From Diploptera punctata (lineage: Eukaryota > Arthropoda > Insecta > Blattodea > Blaberidae), in the NCBI GenBank assembly GCA_030220185.1, contig JASPKZ010004955.1, positions 372,001-436,000 on the forward strand: a stretch of 64,000 bases of DNA, given 5' to 3'. The notes beneath the pieces are model-generated. The model was given only the letters and a program-made list of their open reading frames with translations, ran no database searches and was not told the origin of the DNA. Made by a program: the position numbers and the translations under genes. This document shows positions 40,376 through 53,159 of this stretch, one piece after another; within the stretch, counting starts at the first letter, position 1, and each line of letters opens with the position of its first letter.

Positions 40376-41115
40376 CTTTGACTATTTAACTCATGCCCCA
40401 AATGGGACTCAATGGCCAATCACGTTTCAATGATTTCTGTTTTACAACCAATCAGAGTCGTGTTTCACGAAATATTTATCAGTGTTATAATTACCATATT
40501 AAACAAAGCTCCTCCTTTTTAATATTCTGAACAGGTCTGACCATTATTTTGCAGTGACTGAGCCTGTGAGAAATACGGCTACCAGATTATATATATAGTG
40601 CATGAAGAGTTAATATAAAAACATTTGTAGCAATTGATTATACCACCAAAAAAAGAAACCACTGTTTGCACTTTCTTAAATGTATTTTTTCCCAGGTAAC
40701 AATCCAGAAAAATATAATTGTCATATTTACATCATACGACATCAGAAATGAATTAATATACAGTTTGATGTGTTTCATTTTTTCTCCACTAGAGAGCATT
40801 CTTACAATATTGCGTTCCTTTGGCAATAAATAGTATGATCTGGTTGCAGTGATAAACAAAAGAAGCAGATGAAGCATACCTATCGCTTCTCATTTGTTTT
40901 CAAACATCGCCGTTTACATTAAATATATAAATATTTTAAAATAACTATAGTTAAATAATGATTTGTGAGTAAACAGCTTAATTTTATTCGTTAAATAGTC
41001 CTAACAAATGCCACTCTTGATTTCCAAATTCTCTAGATAAATTCACTCCTCACTTCATGAGTCGTGAATTTATCGATAATTTGGAAATCACTCGTGGCAT
41101 TACTTATGATAAATA
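40376..41115 (+). repeat. Unclassified dispersed repeat X, copy 2
   Basis: Colinear with copy 1 (21075-23545). It ends in an imperfect hairpin of about 100 bp: GCCACTCTTGATTTCCAAAT pairs with ATTTGGAAATCACTCGTGGC. No coding capacity is seen. It could be a non-autonomous DNA transposon; the family is unknown. Confidence 0.65.
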
Positions 41116-41746
41116 TTCCTATTTCCTTAATTCAAAATTGATTGAAGAAAAAATGTACTTTATCAGATTCAGCCATAATAGAACATTTTCAAAAGTTAAT
41201 TACAAAAATAACACTGAAACATGATATAAAAATAACAATTATATATAAGGATATGCAGTACAATGTTTATTTTTTTAATTATCATAAGTAAATGCCAATT
41301 GGTAAATTTTTGTGAAAAAAAAATTAAAGCAGTACATATAAAAACACAACATTTTATATAAAAATGTATTGTTCTGAACTTGTTCTGTGTAATCTTCCCT
41401 TCAACTACATACCTTTCTCAAATTGTTATGTATTATTTTATTTAACAGCTAATCTGGATATGAAAGTGCTGACAAATTTTGCTCACAGGTCTCTTTTCAG
41501 GCTTAAGGTTCTTTTATGATCCCGTAGTTTTAGTTCCTTTGTGGAGGAGCCCATTCTCAGTATTTTTATGCCTTGAAAAATGAATTGACCCCAGGAAAGT
41601 TTGCATCTGTGAATCTTGGAATCAAAGGTCAGTATGATAACCAGTTTTCCACCGAGATAGGGATAGTTTTTCTTTTCATATTCACTAACCAGAATTAATG
41701 CAACTGTAGAAATTCTACTACTTTTGACACATCCAGACGTTATAGT
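41116..41746. other. No feature seen
   Basis: AT-rich, no coding frame, no inverted ends or known repeat visible. Confidence 0.4.
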
Positions 41747-41897
41747 TTAACACTAGAAGGACTGAGTAAAGCAGGATGGGCAGGTTATTTTGACCCGTTG
41801 CTTTATTTTATTTTTTTTATTATGTGTTGCATTTTTGTTTAACAAGACTAAGATGTCAGTTAGCTATTTATAAAGAATCATATATGGTACTAAATAA

Positions 41898-42213
41898 GTC
41901 CACCACTGTGGTTGCAAGGTAGCATGCTGTCTTGTCAAGCAGCGGGCCTGGGTTCAATACCCAGTCGGGACAGGCTCCTGGGTGAGGTTTTTTTGGGGTT
42001 TTTCCTCACCAGTAAGACAAATGTAAGGAACATTAGGGCCCAACAATCCCCAAAAATCATCTGGCCATCATCATTATCATCATCATCCTTCACCGGTATG
42101 GAAAGCAACGGGAAGCTACCACACCTATAATTCCCTAATAAAGCTGCAAAGCATAACATGAAAATGATTGCAGTGAAAGACCTGCCCTCTGGCAGAATTA
42201 CTATGGAATGGAA
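41898..42213 (+). mobile_element. tRNA-derived SINE (third family), 10-bp target duplication
   Basis: TACTAAATAA at 41888-41897 and 42214-42223. The tRNA-like head has GTGGTTGCAAGGTAGCATGC and GGGTTCAATACCC. The body holds a CATCATCATTATC stretch. It interrupts the piggyBac element. Confidence 0.9.
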
Positions 42214-42239
42214 TACTAAATAAATCACTAATTTCATTA

Positions 42240-42738
42240 CATTTAGAATATTTAAAGAAACGTATGTACTGGCAATGTACTATAAAAATGGGCATCTACA
42301 TTTGGTTGGGAGCAGCTGTTCATCAACAGAAAGATTTGGGCCTGGTTGGTAACAGAAAATGCAATTTTGTATAAAATTATTCCATATTTCAGAAGCAAGG
42401 GCAAATTTATCCGTAATCAAGCACAGCCTGCATGTCGCTCCGATGTTAAATCAGAGGTACTTCATGATTTCTGAAAATCTGTCCCTCGCCATAGTTTCTG
42501 CAAAAAAAGAGTGGACCCCAAATCTTACTCCAGAGACCCTTCTTGGCATTGATCATATACCATATTCTCTATGTGTATACAATATAGCAAAGAAGGCATC
42601 TAATTCTTCCAGTGCGGTAGACCATGTTGGATTTCCTATTTTTAAGTAAGCTTCCTCTTTTATATGCTTCAGAATATTCTTGTTTATCATTAGACGCCAG
42701 GCGCTAAGGACATGTTCCTGAGAGATATTCCTCTTCAC
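42240..42738 (-). pseudogene. piggyBac transposase fragment
   Basis: Minus frame 42738-42553 reads INKNILKHIKEEAYLKIG, then TALEELDAFFAILYTHREYG, the conserved ELxAFxxILYxRG region. In shifted frames it continues with FFAETMARDRFSEIMKYL and SVDEQLLPTKCRCPF, the conserved DEQL block holding a catalytic Asp. Stops and shifts separate these blocks, and the C-terminal Cys-rich domain is absent. Inactive. Confidence 0.85.
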
Positions 42739-43366
42739 ATAAGGAGTTGGACCACTGCTCAGCCAAAGAATATTCTGATTCCACTACAACCAGTTTCACT
42801 AACAATATCACATAATGCATGTCTTCAGTCCTCTAATACTGTCTTTTAGCCATAATAAAACAATTAATTATTCTGTGGACTTTATAATAACGTAAACTGT
42901 GTAAGTTCAACTTGACACTGAGATTATCGACTCTCAACTGAAATATAAAAACATTTTTGACACTTGACAACACAAAAAATATCAGAAAATTTACATAGTA
43001 TATTGTGTTGTTGAAGCAAAATTTAATTAGTCAGTTCATGTTTAAGTGTGTTATGCATTGTTAACTATTGTTGTAACATTTATATGTATACTATTGAAAA
43101 ATAATTTAGGGAAGTGATAAATAATTATAACTGAAATAAAAAGAAAATAATAATGTTACTTGAGTCAAAATGACCCAGTCCTTAAAGGTAGAAAGACAAG
43201 AATCTTGTATTCTGTTATTAGTACATTAATAAAAATATCCAATTAGATGACTGGGAGTTACGAAAAGTCATAAATTAGCTTTTATAACTAAACATTATTA
43301 TGACCAATGACAAGAAAAATAAAAATGATTTGGATCAAAATGACCCGTCCATCCTTCTAGTGTTAA

Positions 43367-43664
43367 GGAAAGAAAGATTTAAAAATCTTATGCTAGTGAA
43401 TTTATGAAACAGAACTATCATATTTGCTGAATACAATACAACCTCAATTTTTGAAGAGACTTTTTAAGGATTTTTTTTTTTTGCATGTACTTAGTAACTT
43501 TTTGTTCTAATACCTCCTCTTCTTTGATCCATTAAATGATTTCTGGAATGAATTATGATAACTTCTGTATCAACTTGAAATTAGCATCTCCATAAACCAG
43601 TAAGAATCTTTAAACTAGTTTTTGACAGAATCTGATTTTTTAGCACTCATTTTAACAGCAATCA
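43367..43664. other. No feature seen
   Basis: AT-rich spacer between a piggyBac element and a LINE fragment. Confidence 0.4.
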
Positions 43665-43925
43665 ATCAATCAACTTTGAGTTACTTTAAACCAAAATCTG
43701 TTTTTTGCCTCATTCATAATGGTCCTACAAGTTCCTGTTGTCTGCTTTAACCAAATGAGATCTTGATACAGCTGGTCTTTCCAATGTAGTTGTGGTCTAC
43801 CCAATGGTATTTTACCTCTTAGATAATTGCCCATGCATAAGAAAATTCTCCACTCAACTTTACTGCTACCTACCATTAGAATTTGCAAATGTAATTTCGA
43901 GACTTTTTTTTTTTTCCATAGCAAC
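43665..43925 (-). mobile_element. LINE 3' end
   Basis: An 84-codon frame ends RGKIPLGRPQLHWKDQL, then TTGTCRTIMNEAKNRFWFK and a stop. This is the standard LINE ORF2 C-terminus. CAATCAATCAATCAA follows as a tail at 43657-43670. Confidence 0.75.
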
Positions 43926-44027
43926 TTTTCTGGTTTTTCTATTGGCTATTATGTAGCATTATTTGAACATTGTTGTACTGCATGTAATCATTTCCAAAGC
44001 AGTAATTGTGTACTATAAAAAAACTCC

Positions 44028-44285
44028 AAGCGCGACAGGCCTAGAAGGCCCTTGCCCCAGCCGGCTGTTGGCCTCACATCCACGTTGTCTATCCTCAAGC
44101 CAGTGGAGGATGACATGTGGTCAGTATTTTGGGTCCCTCAGCTATTATAGCTGATTTCCTCAACCTGGAGTCGCTACTTATTGTAGCTACCCACATGCCT
44201 CATGATGCTGGGTGGGCACCAGTCCCATACTGATCAAAATTCCATGAGAAAATATCTTCCCCCATAATACAACATAAAAATTTTA
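44028..44285 (-). mobile_element. tRNA-derived SINE, second family, diverged
   Basis: In reverse it aligns with 37380-37660: GGAATTTTGATCAGTATGGG, GGGTAGCTACAATAAGTAGC and GTGGATGTGAGGCCAACAGC. The head is missing, so it is probably 5'-truncated. Confidence 0.65.
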
Positions 44286-44289
44286 ACTT

Positions 44290-46231
44290 CACCAGTTGGC
44301 AGCTCTCTTCTTTTTCATCTAGTCCATAAGTTAACCTATTACTAGACTTATTGCCTAGTTGGTAAATTTAAGAGGAGTCATTTTTTTTATTTCAGATTTT
44401 GGAGAGGAAAAAAAGAAAGGTTATATATTCAGATAAAACAGTAGATCCAAGTTATAAGTGCACTAATTGGTAACACAGGCCAATAAAAAATAACTTTTTT
44501 TAAAGTTAATAAGCAATTCTTATGATTTTTTGGCACTGAATTTGTATCTGACCTCAGTTTTTCTGCCATGCACAGTTTTGTCACCGTGTGGCTTTGTTGT
44601 AAACTATAAAATTAGCAGAACATATCATAGGAATAAAATAAAATTACAATATGAACAAAAGGTATAAAATATAAATACTGATTCATTGAATTCTGATGCC
44701 TTGATGATCATGCCAAACTTAATGCAATTTTACATTACAGTTGTACCAAGCACATGCACTAAAAGGGGGAAAAAAAAACTTGCGTTAGGTTGACAATAAC
44801 ACAAAAGTTGGTATGAGTTTTTGAACCAATTTCTGGTACAAGTAGTGTATAAAATACTGTATAATTAAAAAAAATATATATATATATATTTCTTTAAATA
44901 TTGAGTATTGAAATGTGAAAAAAAAATTATGGCTGATATCGTTTTTAATTGTCATATTCGGATTCACTACAAGAATAATGCAAATTTATTCAAAAAGCTT
45001 TTTCATTGTTGGCCTGTGTTATATTTAAGTAAATATGGAAGTTTTGTTTCTCTGGGATTATTGATAATTAATAAAATTGTTCATACTGAAAACAAACTCA
45101 TATAATGACGATGAAGAATTGTGCCTTGAAATAAGCAGTTGGTGAATATCAGGCCATATTATGTAAAGTAGCAAAATAATGTAGTTTTGAAATGTAATAG
45201 AGTAGAGAGATAGATATGTTCGTTGTTAATTTAACACTTCTCACTGAAGGATAAATTAGAGAGATAGATGCTTTTTACACTAAACACTAGCAAGACTAGG
45301 ATTTGATACTAGAAGCCTTGCATTAACCTTTTTGTGTGTTAATTGTTGTAATAAAAAAATACAAAGTATTATGTTAAATATTGTACAGGAATGAATGTGA
45401 CATTCTGAACTGCATTTAAAATATTTTATTGAACAGTCTGTGATAATGTGCATGTAAAGCTTGTGGGAATGGGCGGGCAAACTACCATCGGGTGGGTGGG
45501 TGCTTTTTCTGTTGTGTATTTGTGCAAATAAAGATTTTTACTATAACATGAATTGTGTTTCGTATTATGATGACTATAAACTTTACTCAAAATATTCACT
45601 CATCATTGATCTTTCTCTAATTGGGAAATATTTCATAGGTAATCTCTTCCCTCTTTAAAGCTACTGGAGATTCTAGTGTAAATTACAGTAATTAAAACAA
45701 AAGTATTGTAACATATGTGAATAATTACCTGAAAAATATATTTGTAGTCTTTTGTGTAAAGAAAATATGGAAAATACCTGAAAATTGAATGAGAATTTGA
45801 GGTACATATAACCTAAAAAGGCCATGTTAACAATATGTAACATTGAAAGATAGCTATTAACCCATTTCCCATTATGGACAGAGATTTATCCGCAGTATGT
45901 TATAGATGGAGAATCTCCACAACATGTTTTACTTTTTTTTTTCACAATGCAAATTGGTGGCTTCCGTATTTCTTTTGTTTTATTGCCAGTATTTTTTAAA
46001 TAAAATCTCTTTCCTTTATCAGAGTCGCAAAAGTTTGGATGATTTTTACCCCCTAAATGAGGTTCTCCTTGACTAAACTACTTGAAATAGCGAGATGGAA
46101 ATCTAAGAGGGTCATGTGTTGTCCTACATGTTAGGTTTCCCAGATAACTACACTCTTGTATATCTATCATAAGGATGAATCATTTCTTGTACCATTTTAT
46201 TGTTTTGCACATTGATCAATATGCTTCTGGT
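44290..46231. other. No gene recognised
   Basis: AT-rich. TTAACCCATTTCCC at about 45858 resembles a piggyBac-type end, but no convincing partner is near. GTGCAAATAAAGATTTTTAC near 45520, followed by GT-rich sequence, could be a poly(A) signal, but nothing links it to a gene. Confidence 0.4.
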
Positions 46232-46370
46232 TCACCATACCTATATACTTACTTACTTACTCACTGGCACTATCGAACCCACAGGTTAATGGCCGCACGG
46301 ACATAAGCTCTCCATACAACCCTATCCTGAGCTAATTCTTTCCAATCATTCCATGTGTAATCTACTTCCC

Positions 46371-49311
46371 TCAAATCATAATGTTGTTCTCCCACCTCAT
46401 TCTTGGTCTACCAACTGGGCGTTTTCCTTCTGGCTTTCCTACAAGAAGTTTCCATGCACGTCTTTCATTCCCCATACGTGCAACATGTCTTGCCCATCGC
46501 AGTCTATGAGACTTAATTGTTCTTATTATATCTGGCTTCCTATAAAGACCATGTAGTTCATTGTTATGTAGTCTTCTCCATTCACCTGTCTGTTCATCTC
46601 TCTTTGGTCCAAAAATTTTCCTAAGAACTTTATTCTCAAATACTCGTAATCTCCTTTCCTCCCTTAAAGTAAGAGTCCATCTTTCGCACCCATATAATAT
46701 AACTGGTAGAATAATAGTTTTATATATTTTCAGCTTAACGTTTTTTGAAAGGAGTTGGGACATCAAGAGTCTCTGCAATGCCTAATAGCACGCATTTCCA
46801 GAATTGAGCCTATGTTTAATTTCTTTGTGCATCTCATTCCTATTTGTGATTATTGTTCCTAGGTATTTGAATTCAGCCACTTCCCCAAAATTTCCCTCAT
46901 TTGTCGTTAGCTGTCCATTTCCATTATATACTGAATTTCTACGTGTGACCATATATTTAGTTTTACTGATATTTACTTCCAGTTCTAATTTCTTAGTGTT
47001 ACTCAATAGTGTGTGCGTGTTGGCCTTCAGTATCTCCTCGCTATCGGCCAGTAGTACTACATCATCAGCATAAACTAACAGCTTATTAATACCATTCAGT
47101 TGTAAGCCTTCCTCATTCTCTAAAGATTTAATGGCATGCTCTAGTACAAAATTAAATAGTAGAGGAGATAGTGCATCTCCTTGCTTCAACCCATTCTGGA
47201 TTTCAAAAGTGTCTGAAAACTGTTTGCCTACACGCACCCTACTCTTTGTGCTATTTAGACACATTCGTATAAGTCTAACTAACTTTTTAGGAATTCCGAA
47301 CTCCAGCAGGATACTATATAACTTCTCCCTCTTAATTGAATCATATGCTTTTTTTGAAGTCTACATATAGTTGATGTACAGTACCATTATATTCCCATTT
47401 CTTTTCTAAAATCTGTCTTATACTAAAAATCTGATCTGTTGTAGACCTGTTTCTTCTAAATGCACATTGATGATCTCCTACAATGTCATCAATATAGGGA
47501 GTAAGTCTGCTGACTAATATATTTGTTAGAATTTTGTACGAAGTTGAAAGTAATGAGATGCCCCTGTAGTTGTTGCAATCAGTTTTATCTCCTTTCTTAT
47601 AAATTGGTACGATAATTGATTCCTTCCATTCATCTGGAACAGCTTCTTTTCCCCAAATCATACTAAGCAACCAGCGTATCTTGTCCATCAATTTTTCTCC
47701 CCCTGATTTTATCAGTTCTGCTGGGATCTCATCTGAACCTGATGCTTTATACATCTTCAATTTTTCAATCGCCATTTCAACTTCTAATGCACTTGGCTCT
47801 GCGACTAGCATTTCTGCTGTCTGTAACTTATCCTCCTCAATGTCCTGTTCTGTATGTACATTTAATAGCTGATTAAAGTAACATTTCCATCTATTTAATA
47901 TTACTCCTAGAATCTGCAATCATATCCCCCATTTTCATTCCGAATTATATTTGTTCTAGCCTGAAACCCTTTCTTCTCTATACTAATTCCCTGATATAAT
48001 TCTCTAATGTTCCTATTTTTTGCATTCATTTCAAGATCATTAATCTTCTCTCTCAAATATTCCCTCTTTTTACTCTTTAGTAACTTGGTGGTTTCCCGTC
48101 TAACACTACCCAATTGCTCTAAATTTACCTCATTTGGCTCGTATAACCATTTCATTTTTGCTAGCTTTCTTTTCTTTACAATGTCGGCACATTCCTCATC
48201 AAACCATTTCTTGTTTTGCCTCTTTTTTAAACAACCAATGCTTTCTGATGCTGACAATTTAACAGTATCTCTTATAGCCTCCCATTCTTTATTTATATCA
48301 GTTTTCTTCTTCGTTTGCCACATCGTCATCTGAAGATTCCAGTACTTCAAATCTATTAGCAATTTTGATTTGGTATTCTTGCCGCATTTCATCATTTTTC
48401 AAGTTTTTTTAATTCATATTTTACAGAATCATCTTTAGCGTTTGTTCCTCTTATAAGCGATAGCCGTTGTCTGATTTTCACTCTGACCAGATGATGATCC
48501 GAATTGCAGTCTGTCCCTCTAACTGATCTAACATCAATGATGCTACTGTGCCAGCGTTTATCCACTAATACATGATCTATCTGGTTCCGAGTTTTTCTCC
48601 ATCTGGAGACGTCCAGGTGTATTTATGAATATCCTTATGCTGAAATGTTGTGCTCTTAACAATGAGATTCTTTGATGTGGCAAATGTGACTAATCTAACC
48701 CCGTTGTCGTTACTATCTTCATGAAGACTGAATTTGCCTATTGTTGGTTTGAATATATCTTCCCGTCCCACTTTTGCATTAAAATCTCCTAAGACAATTT
48801 TCATATGATATCATGAAAGGCTATCAAATAAGCATTCTAATTCTTCATAGAACTCATCCTTGATCTTGTCATCTTTGTCTTCTGTGGGGGCATGTACATT
48901 TACAATTATAAAATCATGTCGTTTACCCTTTAGAATTATGTAAGATATCCTATCACTAACAAACTTAATATCTCGGATAGCGGATAGGATCCTCCTTCTG
49001 ACTAAAAAACCCGTTCCAAATGCAGGTCTTTCTGCACCCCCATAGTATAATGCAAAGCTTCCTGATTCCTGACTACCTACTCCTGGCCACCTAACTTCCT
49101 GTAAAGCGACTATATCCAAGGGCGATTTATCCAATTCCTGCGTTAATATCTCTAGTGCCCCGCTATTGCATAAAGTCCTAACATTCCATGTTCCTAGGAA
49201 CATGTCCCTGTGTTTGAGCCTTTGGCATGGGTTCCCTGAAGTAGTCCCCGCCCGGAGAACCGAATGGGGGACTTTTTGACCTCTGGAAAATTTTACCCCA
49301 GATGAACCCAT
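46371..49311 (-). pseudogene. RTE ORF2 (endonuclease and RT), copy 2, broken
   Basis: Pieces in order on the minus strand: 49311-48811 (MFLGTWNVRTL, LDIVALQEVRWPG, VNVHAPTEDKDD: the AP-type endonuclease), TGA at 48813-48811, 48804-48577 (GDFNAKVGRED), a shift from two extra A near 48596, a linker (48395-47907), 47919-47341 (GSDEIPAELIKSGGEK, YKKGDKTDCNNYRGISLLST, VDFKKS: RT N-terminal part and motif A), 47264-46782 ([16 protein letters not shown] motif [11 protein letters not shown] motif C) and 46778-46371 ([22 protein letters not shown]). Known role: nick the target and copy the RNA. At least four lesions. Confidence 0.92.
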
Positions 49312-49489
49312 GTCCGCATTTCTTGACGGTTGTATTTTTACGGTGAAAGATCGTCACTCTTTCGCCCAAGGTACTTTTTTCGTCTGGCTTATCACCTTCG
49401 ACCAGTCTGGCATGGGTAGCCCTATCGGCAGCAATGCTACCGCCGGCATAGCTCTCAGGATCATTTAAGCATGCAAGCCACTCCACCAT
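49178..49489 (-). CDS. RTE short upstream ORF (ORF1-like), copy 2
   Basis: 103 codons from ATG at 49489: MVEWLACLNDPESYAGGSIA, then GDKPDEKSTLGERVTIFHRK and GDYFREPMPKAQTQGH. It overlaps the start of ORF2 by about 130 bp in another frame. The same frame is open in the copy at 59155, where the ATG is GTG. No known domain is recognised. RTE elements often carry a small ORF in this place. Confidence 0.6.
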   Translation of the reverse strand: MVEWLACLNDPESYAGGSIAADRATHARLVEGDKPDEKSTLGERVTIFHRKNTTVKKCGHGFIWGKIFQRSKSPPFGSPGGDYFREPMPKAQTQGHVPRNMEC

Positions 49490-49529
49490 GACAAGGTAAA
49501 GATACCATGGAGGGTCACCATACCTATAT

Positions 49530-51363
49530 TCTGATTGTAAATGTGTACAAGGTCCAGTTTGAATATTGTCTTTTTTGTAATTGGGTCTGATTTCCCTCTA
49601 TCATTTCCATCCTCAAATACCAAACAGATAGGCCTAAGATTGACACCTGCCTACAGTTAGTCCATACAACATTAAGAAACAGGAGGTAATTGCTGCATTT
49701 CTATTTCCCCTTTTTTCAATGCATTTTAGGAAGGCCAACCCAGTTGGTTCGGACAGTATCAAGTGCATTTGTGCCTGTGTTGTGGATAATGACATTTCAT
49801 TTATAGGAGCTATACTAACTGCTTACCTTATTGAACAACAGCTCTGTCAGATATAGAAACTGAGATCCCTAATACCAAGTCGCCTGTATTTTCAGTTCCT
49901 TTTCCTGTGTAAATACTACTGTTGTACAGGTATCTAGTTCCAGATCCATACAAATCAGAACTTCTTTCCAAATCTGTCTCTTTTGTGTTATTAATTTCAG
50001 CTCTACCTACATCAATATTAGGCCTAATTATTTTGTTCTCATCTTAGCTAAAATCTAATTTTATATCACTGCAACTATCTAGTGCATTCAACAAACTGTG
50101 TTATAACTTCTGATCCTTTCATTACAATTTTTGTTCCCAATAATTTCAGCACAAATTAACTATATTAATCCATGATAAAAATTAGTTCAGGTTTCCTTTT
50201 AAATACTCTTATTTTTACTCATGTCACTTGTTGACATCTGTAGGTAAATAAGCATATATATTGGTTTGGTTAATAAACTCCTACTGGGAAGTCCCCATGC
50301 ATATGGCGTATAAACTTACATACATACATATTTAAGACTGTGGGAGAATTCTGTGTATGAATGAGAGGTTAGAAGGAAAATAAAGAAAGGTGTGTAGCTT
50401 ATATTAGGTAGCAATGTTTGTGTCAGCATGTGTACACAAGGAAGAAAGCATTATTTTTCAAATAATTCCAGAATAAAGCTGTAAAATTCATCTCTGCCTA
50501 ATGCAACATTTTAAAAATAAATAAATGTATTTCATAAACATAAAAGGGAAAAATTCTTCATTCTAATGGTATTCATTTCATTAAAATATCTTTTAAAAAA
50601 AATTAATGCCTCTTTTTTTGAGAAAATTGTAATTTTAAGTCAGTCTCTGAATTTAAATTCTTATTTGGTAACCTGTGAGAAGATCTGGCCATTTAAGTGA
50701 TGGTCAATGAATGGGTTAATTATGAGTATAATAATATAACTAACTTATGTGAGTTATTGTTTTAGTTTTTAGAGAATTCCCATAGGTTTAACCAACATGA
50801 CTCCACAGTAACTTTATATTTGTCCATTTTGTGTAGCATAAGTTATTTTTAATTTTTATTATGCATAGGAAGAAATCACATGAAGTAAGTATATGGTGGA
50901 AATGTGAATAAAACATGCTAGCAAACATATCAGCAGCACTAATTGTAACCAATATTAATCCAAGAAATATTGATATAGTTGTTAACTCGTTAGTTCCTTG
51001 TTTCCTACCTCCAAGATTCATGAACTGTTATTTGCAGTTAAGTAGCCGAAAACTGTCAGTTTGAATGTGGAGGAGATCTTCCAAAACTTGTCCCAATTAA
51101 ACTAAGGTTAGAGATGTATGTAATAAATTTATATGTTTTTTTATTATTCATTTCATACATCTCAATGATGGATAAATCACATTTGAAGAAAAAATGTATA
51201 GTTCCAATTCACAAATTTCCATTCAACTTATCTGTAATATGTTTTTTGTACAGACACACACTGCCTGCTTGATATTAAAATTCTTGCATTACTCCATTTG
51301 AAAAAAAATAGTCCATTACCCTAGAATTTCATAAACTAAGAGAATTTCTTGGCAAGTCAAATT
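49530..51363. other. No gene recognised
   Basis: AT-rich sequence. GAATGGGTTAATTATG near 50711 could be a piggyBac-type end (compare 45858), but the pairing is weak. Near 51150-51195 a scrap (TCATTTCATACATCTCAATG, TTGAAGAAAAAATG) matches flanks of the tRNA-like repeat at 31755. Confidence 0.4.
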
Positions 51364-53120
51364 TATAGCCTACTAGCTAATACCTGCTGTGCACTGCTAT
51401 TCTTACTTACTTACTGGCACTATCGAACTCGTAGGTTCATGGCCGCACAGACATAAGCTCTCCATACATCCCTATCCTGAGCTAATGCTTTCCAATCATT
51501 CCCTGTATAATCTACTTCCCTCAAATCATAGTTAATGTTATTCTCCCACCTCATTCTTGGTCTACCAACTGGGCGTTTTCCCTCTGGCTTTCCTACAAGA
51601 AGTTTCCATGCAAGTCTTCATTCCCGATACGTGCAACATGTCCTGCCCATTGAAGTCTACGAGACTTAACTGTCCTTATTTATCTGGCTTCCTATAAAGA
51701 CCATGTAGTTCATTGTTATGTAGTCTTCTCCATTCATCTGTCTGTTCATCTCTCTTTGATCCAAAAATTTTCCTAAGAACTTTATTCTCAAATACTTGTA
51801 ATCTCCTTTCGTCCCTTAAAATAAGAGTCCATGTTTCGCACCCATATAATATAATTGGTAGAATAATAGTTTTATATATTTTCAGTTTAACGATTTTTGA
51901 AAGGAGTTGGGACATCAAGAGTCTCTGCAATGCATAATAGCACGCATTTCCAGAATTGAGCCTATGTTTAATTTCTAATTAAATGAAATACATGTTTTTA
52001 TTTTTAGTTGAATAAGTGAAAAAAAATTGGATAATACCTACTTCGGTTTATTTTAATAACAATTTTATTTCGTTGTATAACATGGAAAATTGTGACCGCT
52101 ACAGTGATTTTTTAAATTTTCATTTCAGGTGAACTCTACACCTAATGATTTAGTGCATAATAGATAGGGGTTAAACACATGCTGTATCTGAAAACCTGTA
52201 TGTATAAGGGTATACATTGCAATGAACCAAACATGACAATTGCTACAGTCAATTTTTACTTTTGAATTTCAGGTAAACCCCCACTTCTAATGATCAGATA
52301 TCACTATTTTTTTTATAATACCTACCTCAGTTTATTTTAACAGCATATAAACGGGTTTCATTGTGAAATATTGAAAATTGCGACCATTAGAGTGATTTTG
52401 TAATTTTCGTTTCAGGTGAACTCTTACACCTGATGGATTTAGAACATAATAGATAGTGGCTAAAAACTTGCCATATACAGTATAAATATATGTATGTACA
52501 AAAGTATACATTGCAATGAACCAAACATGGTAGTTGCTACAGTCAATTTTTATTTTCAGATTTCAGATAAACCCCAAATTCTAATGGTCAGATTTCACTT
52601 ATTTTTTATAATGCCTACCGTCATTTATTTTCATAACATATACTGAGTTTTATTGTAAAACATCACAAATTGCAACCATTAGAGAAATTTTTAAAATTTC
52701 ATTTCAGGTGAACTCCTATATCTAATAGTGTTAGAGTATAATAAATAGAAGAGTAAACATTTGTCATACCGAATTCAATGTTGTGCCAAAATTTCAAGTG
52801 AATTGGCCAACTAGTTTCCGAGTTTTGCGAGCACAAACATATGCGGGCTGAATTTTTATATATAAAGATTTTGCAAGTTTAAGGAATATTCTTTCTTTTG
52901 TTAAATAAATTGTATGTATGTAGTTACATTGTGAGAAGATAAACATGGTCGATGCTAGAGTGCCTTTTAGATGAACCCCCTTTTAATAGATTTTGCTGAT
53001 TTTGAGAATACCTTTCCCATTTAATTTAAATAACGAATACAGAGTTTCATTGCAAAAAATTTAAAAGTGCAGCCACTAGAGCATTTTTAAACTTTTCATT
53101 CAGGTGAACCTACATCTGAT
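51364..53120 (+). repeat. Element with ~290-bp internal tandem repeats
   Basis: Starts CTACTAGCTAATACCTGCTG and ends near 52870 with TATATATAAAGATTTTGC. These ends are familiar from many insect interspersed repeats. Inside, a unit beginning AATACCTAC-TC-GTTTATTTTAA recurs at about 52034, 52318, 52610 and, diverged, 53005. Each unit contains CATTTCAGGTGAACTC and CAATGAACCAAACATG or variants. An RTE fragment interrupts it at 51400-51980. No protein. Confidence 0.7.
51400..51980 (-). mobile_element. RTE 3' end, 5'-truncated
   Basis: Begins (3' end) with CTTACTTACTTACTGGCACT and runs to a truncation after CCTATGTTTAATTTC. Frame 51930-51676 encodes [30 protein letters not shown] and [17 protein letters not shown] residues. 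Closely related to the two full-length copies. Confidence 0.88.
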
Positions 53121-53159
53121 TTTGCTGGTTAATAATCTCAACCTTCATGAATGAATGAG

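Larger units (their letters stand above)
41751..43362 (-). mobile_element. piggyBac element, degenerate
   Basis: TTAA at 41747-41750 and 43363-43366. Ends CACTAGAAGGACTG and, reversed, CACTAGAAGGATGG; both carry GGGTCA/TGACCC near the end. 1612 bp, of which 316 bp is a later SINE. A transposase remnant is on the minus strand. Confidence 0.9.
46247..49514 (-). mobile_element. RTE retrotransposon, full length, copy 2 (15-bp target duplication)
   Basis: TCACCATACCTATAT is repeated at 46232-46246 and 49515-49529. On the minus strand it starts CCCTCCATGGTATCTTTACC. It encodes a short first ORF, endonuclease, RT and the C-terminal region, and ends in AGTGAGTAAGTAAGTAAGT. 3268 bp, colinear with 59155-62410. 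Coding is broken by several lesions. Confidence 0.95.

Noticed and set aside
45858..50717. A piggyBac element spanning the full-length RTE (TTAACCCATT ... AATGGGTTAA)
   Set aside because: Beyond CCCATT the ends do not match each other well, and no transposase sequence was seen between them.
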